Positions 14,102 through 17,000 of a stretch of 17,000 bases of DNA are shown piece by piece. Below the pieces are notes generated by a model that saw nothing but the letters and a program-made list of their open reading frames with translations, was not told the DNA's origin and ran no database searches. Position 1 is the stretch's first letter, and each line of letters begins with the position of its first letter. The DNA comes from Tannerellaceae bacterium. Its GTDB lineage: Bacteria; Bacteroidota; Bacteroidia; Bacteroidales; Tannerellaceae. The stretch spans positions 1-17,000 of the forward strand of contig JAISMW010000034.1 in the NCBI GenBank assembly GCA_031276545.1, written 5' to 3'. A program made the translations under genes and the position numbers.

Positions 14102-16200
14102 ACAGACAGTTGCTTAAAATCGTACTGCTTGCCATAGCCTCCCTGTTCTCCTTCCAGGTCTTTGCGCAGGAAAACGCCTTGATAGGCCGTGAATTTTATT
14201 TCGCCGCCTGGCCGAATCTGGGACAAGAGAGCGACCCAATCACGCTGGTCGTGTTCTCCTACGGCGACGGAACCGTCAACGTGGCCGGTACCGACTATAC
14301 GGTAAGCAACGGGGTACCGTTAACGCTGACGCTAACGCTGACTAGTTACGTCAAAACCTTGTCATTAAAGATTACGTCCAATGTCGATATAGTGGCCTAC
14401 GCCGGTATCCTTGGCACCATCGCGTATCGCTCTGCCGACGCCACCGCCCTACTGCCCACGCAAAGCCTGGGGACGGAATACCGGATATTCCAGTATCCAA
14501 TAGTAACGAATACCTATAAACAAACCTACCGGGTGATTGCTACCCAGCCTCAAACAAAGGTGTATGCGAACGGATCACTTATTGCCAACCTGGCCAATGC
14601 CGGCGATGTGTATGTAAGCAATACTGTCTATTCGACCGACCTGACGGGCACACGGATAACAGCCGACAAGCCGGTAGCCGTCTTTTCCGGAACGTTTGGC
14701 TCTAAGTATTTGTCGGATCATGAAGATATGCTGATAGAGCAAATGTGGCCTATCCCCACCTGGGGCAAAGAATACGTGCTGCCCAGGCTGGGAAGCGAAC
14801 AAAACAACTGCCGTATCATATCCGACGAAAGCGCAAGCGTGACGGTGACGGTTAAAACAGCCAACAATGCCGATACCACTTTAACGGTACCTGCCAACGG
14901 CTATGCGGAGTTCCAGTTCGACGACCTGACCCGGATCACTGCGAATGCGCCCATTGCCGTGGCTCAGTATACGACGGGCGTTGATAACCCTTCCATGATG
15001 TGGGTAAATCCGGTGGAGCAGCGCGTGGTGAACGCCCGGCTTGCCCGCCTAAACGACTGGGAAGGATATGTAACGATCCTGACGCGCAAACAGGATTTCG
15101 ACCAAACGGCGTTTACCGTAAACGGCGTATCCAAACCGTTCACCTCCGTCATTGCATACGACGGTATCCCCGGCTGGAAAGTGGGACGCTACAAGCTGCT
15201 ATCGGGAGAAACATGGATCGACGCCTCCAACTCAAACGGACTGACGGCCACAATAGAAGGATATGGCGAGGACAGATCCTACATCTATGCGGCGGCAGGA
15301 GGCACGCTGAACCTGCTGAGCTACTTCACCGTCACCACCCAGACGCAGCCCTACAACGATACCCATTATTCCGCCACCTCAGCCGCCACGCATACCTTCG
15401 GAGCTTCCGACGTTATCACCGTGAAGCGAACCATAGAGCAGGATTTCACCAAGGTCTCCTGGCTTATCCACGGTGCTCCCTACAGTGTGCCGGAGAATAC
15501 AAACGCGACGGACACCCTGACCTTCCCCGCCTCCGCATTCCACTGCGGGAAGGATTCCATCACCATGAAGGTACGCTACAAAGGCGCCACCGCCGACTCC
15601 CTCTATACCGGCTATGTGTGGATAGACAAACCGTATACGGCCTCCGACATCAGCGCGAACGACACGGTCGTCTGCAGCGGACAGAGCGCCACCCTGAAGG
15701 CATCCGCTGCCGCCGTAGCCAATCCCGTCTTCAAATGGTACGACGCGAACTCCATCTTTCTTGGGGAAGGAGCAAGCTATACCACTCCCGCCCTGACGGC
15801 CACCACCAAGTATTACGTCAGCGTATTGAGCGGCGGGAAGTGCGAAAACAAACCGGAAGAAAGGAAAGAAGTCACCGTCACGGTGCCGAAAGTAAAGGTC
15901 AATTCCATTGGCAATATAGAGCGTCACCTCGAAACCATCGTACCGGCAATCAACTTCACCGCCTCGCCCGCACTTCCAGGCGTCACCTATAAATGGGAGA
16001 ACAACAATACCCACATTGGACTTAAGGAGAAAGGCGAGGGCAATATACCGGAGTTTAAAGCCAAGGGAATCGGACGCGCCACCATCACCGTCACGCCGTA
16101 TTACAATGATTGTCCCGGTACATCCACCAAGTTTGTTATCACGGTATTCTACCTTGTACCCATCAATCCGCACCTTCGCTCTAATGTAATTGTACATTGA
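14098..16200 (+). CDS. Exported IgGFc-binding-type protein with Ig/PKD-like domains
   Basis: The 700-residue protein begins with a clear signal peptide, cut probably after VFA (21-23). Residues about 28-405 form a beta-rich region whose core matches the IgGFc-binding N-terminal type: GREFYFAAWPN (30-40), KPVAVFSGTFGSKY (191-204), then DHEDMLIEQMWPIPTWGKEYVLP (208-229). An Ig-like domain follows at about 516-596 (VCSGQSATLKA ... YTTPALTATTKYYVSV), then a PKD-like domain at about 600-683 (YKWENNNTHIGL ... ATITVTPYYNDCPG ... ITV). Such proteins in Bacteroidota are usually surface adhesins exported by type IX secretion. Here the chain stops 17 residues after the last domain with no recognisable type A or B sorting domain, so truncation is possible. 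A short (Leu-Thr)n run lies at 75-82 over a 6-bp DNA repeat. Translation is likely coupled to the 43-residue peptide. Confidence 0.8.
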   Translation: MNRQLLKIVLLAIASLFSFQVFAQENALIGREFYFAAWPNLGQESDPITLVVFSYGDGTVNVAGTDYTVSNGVPLTLTLTLTSYVKTLSLKITSNVDIVAYAGILGTIAYRSADATALLPTQSLGTEYRIFQYPIVTNTYKQTYRVIATQPQTKVYANGSLIANLANAGDVYVSNTVYSTDLTGTRITADKPVAVFSGTFGSKYLSDHEDMLIEQMWPIPTWGKEYVLPRLGSEQNNCRIISDESASVTVTVKTANNADTTLTVPANGYAEFQFDDLTRITANAPIAVAQYTTGVDNPSMMWVNPVEQRVVNARLARLNDWEGYVTILTRKQDFDQTAFTVNGVSKPFTSVIAYDGIPGWKVGRYKLLSGETWIDASNSNGLTATIEGYGEDRSYIYAAAGGTLNLLSYFTVTTQTQPYNDTHYSATSAATHTFGASDVITVKRTIEQDFTKVSWLIHGAPYSVPENTNATDTLTFPASAFHCGKDSITMKVRYKGATADSLYTGYVWIDKPYTASDISANDTVVCSGQSATLKASAAAVANPVFKWYDANSIFLGEGASYTTPALTATTKYYVSVLSGGKCENKPEERKEVTVTVPKVKVNSIGNIERHLETIVPAINFTASPALPGVTYKWENNNTHIGLKEKGEGNIPEFKAKGIGRATITVTPYYNDCPGTSTKFVITVFYLVPINPHLRSNVIVH

Positions 16201-16229
16201 GAATCCATGCCGTCACTGCAGAATGAAGA

Positions 16230-16248
16230 CTTTGTCATCGTGACAAAG
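16230..16248 (+). terminator. Hairpin 30 nt after the surface-protein gene
   Basis: CTTTGTCA, loop TCG, TGACAAAG: a perfect 8-bp stem 30 nt after the stop at 16200. It is followed by CGCCAAAAATAC and no T-run, so an intrinsic terminator is only a suggestion; it could instead protect the 3' end of the message. Confidence 0.4.
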
Positions 16249-16271
16249 CGCCAAAAATACGGTGGAATAAC

Positions 16272-16288
16272 CTTGTAACCGGTACAAG
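16272..16288. repeat. Small inverted repeat
   Basis: CTTGTA and TACAAG flank the 5-nt loop ACCGG. It is one of four inverted repeats in about 170 bp and has no known role. Confidence 0.6.
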
Positions 16289-16304
16289 ACCTCCAACAGC
16301 GTGC

Positions 16305-16367
16305 CAATGGAGACTTAGTAATCAACGTGAGTTCGACGTAAGAAAAAGGCGGACTAAGTCTCCATTG
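16305..16367. repeat. Perfect 15-bp inverted repeat with 33-nt interior
   Basis: CAATGGAGACTTAGT (16305-16319) and ACTAAGTCTCCATTG (16353-16367) are exact complements. The stem can extend with GCGT (16299-16302) and ACGC (16368-16371) past a small bulge. The interior 16320-16352 has a further ACGT/ACGT pair around GAGTTCG. It could be the ends of a tiny non-autonomous element, a structured RNA, or the remains of an insertion sequence. Confidence 0.85.
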
Positions 16368-16381
16368 ACGCGTTTGGAAGG

Positions 16382-16398
16382 TTAGTCCTCCGGACTAA
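16382..16398. repeat. Short perfect hairpin
   Basis: TTAGTCC, loop TCC, GGACTAA. The half GGACTAA also occurs at the edge of the preceding inverted repeat (16351-16357), hinting that the two structures share an origin. Confidence 0.7.
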
Positions 16399-16505
16399 TA
16401 CCGGGGAAGAAACAGGCTGTCAGTAGGCTTTCCCCAGGCCAGGCTCAAGCCATTGCAGGCTAAACTGTATAGGTATGGATAACTCTCCATTCGCGATGCG
16501 CCGCA

Positions 16506-17000
16506 TCATGCCGGTTTTTCGGTCTTTTTCTGAAAAATTGGAAAAAAAATGAAATTGTGTGGCCACACAACCCCAATGTGGGGACACCCGGAGCAGATGT
16601 GGGGACACCCGGAGCACTTGTGGGGACACCCGGAGCATTTGTGGGGACACCCGGAGCACTTGTGTGGACATCCGGAGCACTTGTGTGGACACCCGGAGCA
16701 CTTGTGGGGACACCCGGAGCAATTGTGTGGACACCCGGAGCACTTGTGGGGACACCCGGAGCACTTGTGGGGACACCCGGAGCACTTGTGTGGACACCCG
16801 GAGCATTTGTGGGGACACCCGGAGTACTTGTGTGGACACCCGGAGCACTTGTGGGGACACACGGAGCACTTGTGGGGACACCCGGAGCACTTGTGGGGAC
16901 ACCCGGAGCAGATGTGGGGACACCCGGAGCACTTGTGGGGACACCCGGAGCACTTGTGGGGACACCCGGAGCAAATGTGGGGACACCCGGAGCACTTGTG
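16506..17000 (-). CDS. Possible Cys-rich heptad-repeat protein (doubtful, partial)
   Basis: One minus-strand frame reads the array as repeats of the heptad K-C-S-G-C-P-H and then leaves it with a non-repeat tail (GVVWPHNFIFFPIF and on) ending at 16506. It stays open to the right window edge, so its start would lie outside; a GTG at 16860-16862 is the only internal start candidate. The pattern gives Cys-x2-Cys pairs with a nearby His in every repeat, resembling metal-binding or disulfide-rich sequence. The commonest base change (base 5) and two others (base 11 C to T, base 20 C to T) are silent only or mainly in this frame, the one argument for coding. The alternative minus frame (heptad L-R-V-S-P-Q-V, to 16420) shows mostly residue changes. 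No promoter or start can be seen, so this stays doubtful. Confidence 0.25.
   Translation of the reverse strand, partial: HKCSGCPHICSGCPHKCSGCPHKCSGCPHICSGCPHKCSGCPHKCSVCPHKCSGCPHKYSGCPHKCSGCPHKCSGCPHKCSGCPHKCSGCPHNCSGCPHKCSGCPHKCSGCPHKCSGCPHKCSGCPHKCSGCPHICSGCPHIGVVWPHNFIFFPIFQKKTEKPA
16544..16570 (-). terminator. Palindrome with T-run on the minus strand beside the 21-bp array
   Basis: TTGTGTGGCCACACAA at 16555-16570 is a perfect 16-bp palindrome. Read on the minus strand it is followed by TTTCATTTTTTTT, an arrangement compatible with an intrinsic terminator for a transcript crossing the repeat array leftwards. The stem would be short (about 5-6 bp after leaving a loop), so the call is weak. 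On the plus strand there is no T-run after it. Confidence 0.3.
16577..17000. repeat. 21-bp tandem array, 20 full copies, continuing past the window
   Basis: Copies start every 21 bp from 16577 with no insertion or deletion; a 21st begins at 16997. The unit opens TGTGGGGACACC and closes CGGAGCACT. Variation is limited: base 5 is T in copies 5, 6, 8, 11 and 13; base 11 is T in copy 5; base 12 is A in copy 14; base 18 is T in copy 12; bases 20-21 are GA (copies 1, 16), TT (3, 11), AT (7) or AA (19). The length is a multiple of three and neither strand of the unit has a stop codon, so all six frames are open. There are no spacers, so it is not CRISPR. It may be a minisatellite or a repeat-coding gene on the minus strand. 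Confidence 0.95.

Larger units (their letters stand above)
16201..16576. other. Gene-free region with dense inverted repeats
   Basis: No gene is supported between the surface-protein stop and the 21-bp array. The stretch contains, in order, hairpins at 16230-16248 and 16272-16288, a long 15-bp inverted repeat at 16305-16367, a hairpin at 16382-16398, runs of T and A at 16515-16549, a perfect palindrome at 16555-16570 and a small hairpin CCCCA-ATG-TGGGG at 16571-16583. A minus-strand open frame across 16420-16576 exists only as an extension of the repeat array. Confidence 0.65.

Noticed and set aside
14323..14343. Phase-variable microsatellite in the surface-protein gene
   Set aside because: The ACGCTG-type repeat has a 6-bp unit and only about three imperfect copies, so length change would add or remove two residues without a frameshift.
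16420..16995. 191-codon minus-strand gene reading L-R-V-S-P-Q-V heptads
   Set aside because: All six frames are open through the array, and in this frame most copy differences change residues; the tail beyond the array has no recognisable features.
16577..17000. CRISPR array
   Set aside because: Perfect head-to-tail 21-bp units leave no spacer sequence.

Overview
The window looks like chromosomal DNA from a member of the Bacteroidales. The basis is the set of Bacteroidota-style genes (free-standing MnmD, a 1214-residue DnaE with its PHP domain, a kinase-less PASTA protein, an IgGFc-binding/Ig-like surface protein), the lack of strong Shine-Dalgarno sites, and promoter boxes of the Bacteroidota type TAnnTTTG. 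Species cannot be fixed from this window; Tannerellaceae or a relative is only a guess. Genes are moderately GC-rich, while about 13.55-14.0 kb is clearly AT-rich.

Layout. (1) 1-265: the tail of a probable transposase entering from the left. (2) 266-875: gene-poor, with a 14-bp triplet repeat, a possible gene remnant and seven 23-bp hairpin repeats. (3) 876-5433, plus strand: a tight five-gene operon, PASTA protein > RluD-type pseudouridine synthase > D-Ala-D-Ala ligase > HxxxxD-like acyltransferase > MnmD. Spacings run from 5 nt to overlaps of 23 and 17 nt. It mixes envelope building (peptidoglycan precursor, lipid) with RNA modification. (4) 5385-9362, minus strand: dnaE followed by trxA; trxA overlaps the end of mnmD tail to tail. 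(5) 9448-13547, minus strand: an AGCS amino-acid:cation symporter, then ahcY and cbiB. ahcY has a good promoter box of its own, and ahcY and cbiB share one base (TGATG), which couples S-adenosylhomocysteine removal with cobalamin synthesis; both serve the methionine cycle if a B12-dependent methionine synthase is present. (6) 13548-14101: AT-rich, with a promoter and a diverged tandem duplication of a leader plus signal-peptide start. The second copy is a 43-residue secreted peptide gene whose stop overlaps the next start (ATGA). (7) 14098-16200: a 700-residue exported protein with an IgGFc-binding-type region and Ig/PKD-like C-terminal domains but no visible type IX sorting domain. (8) 16201-17000: no secure gene. 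There are four inverted repeats within about 170 bp, a perfect 16-bp palindrome, then a strictly phased 21-bp tandem array (20 full copies) running off the right edge.

The core genes are ordinary. The novelty is in the accessory parts: the 21-bp array with all six frames open and most of its variation silent in only one of them (a Cys-x2-Cys heptad frame), the 23-bp hairpin array, and the duplicated leader / small peptide / surface protein cassette. No tRNA, rRNA, CRISPR array or recognised riboswitch was seen.
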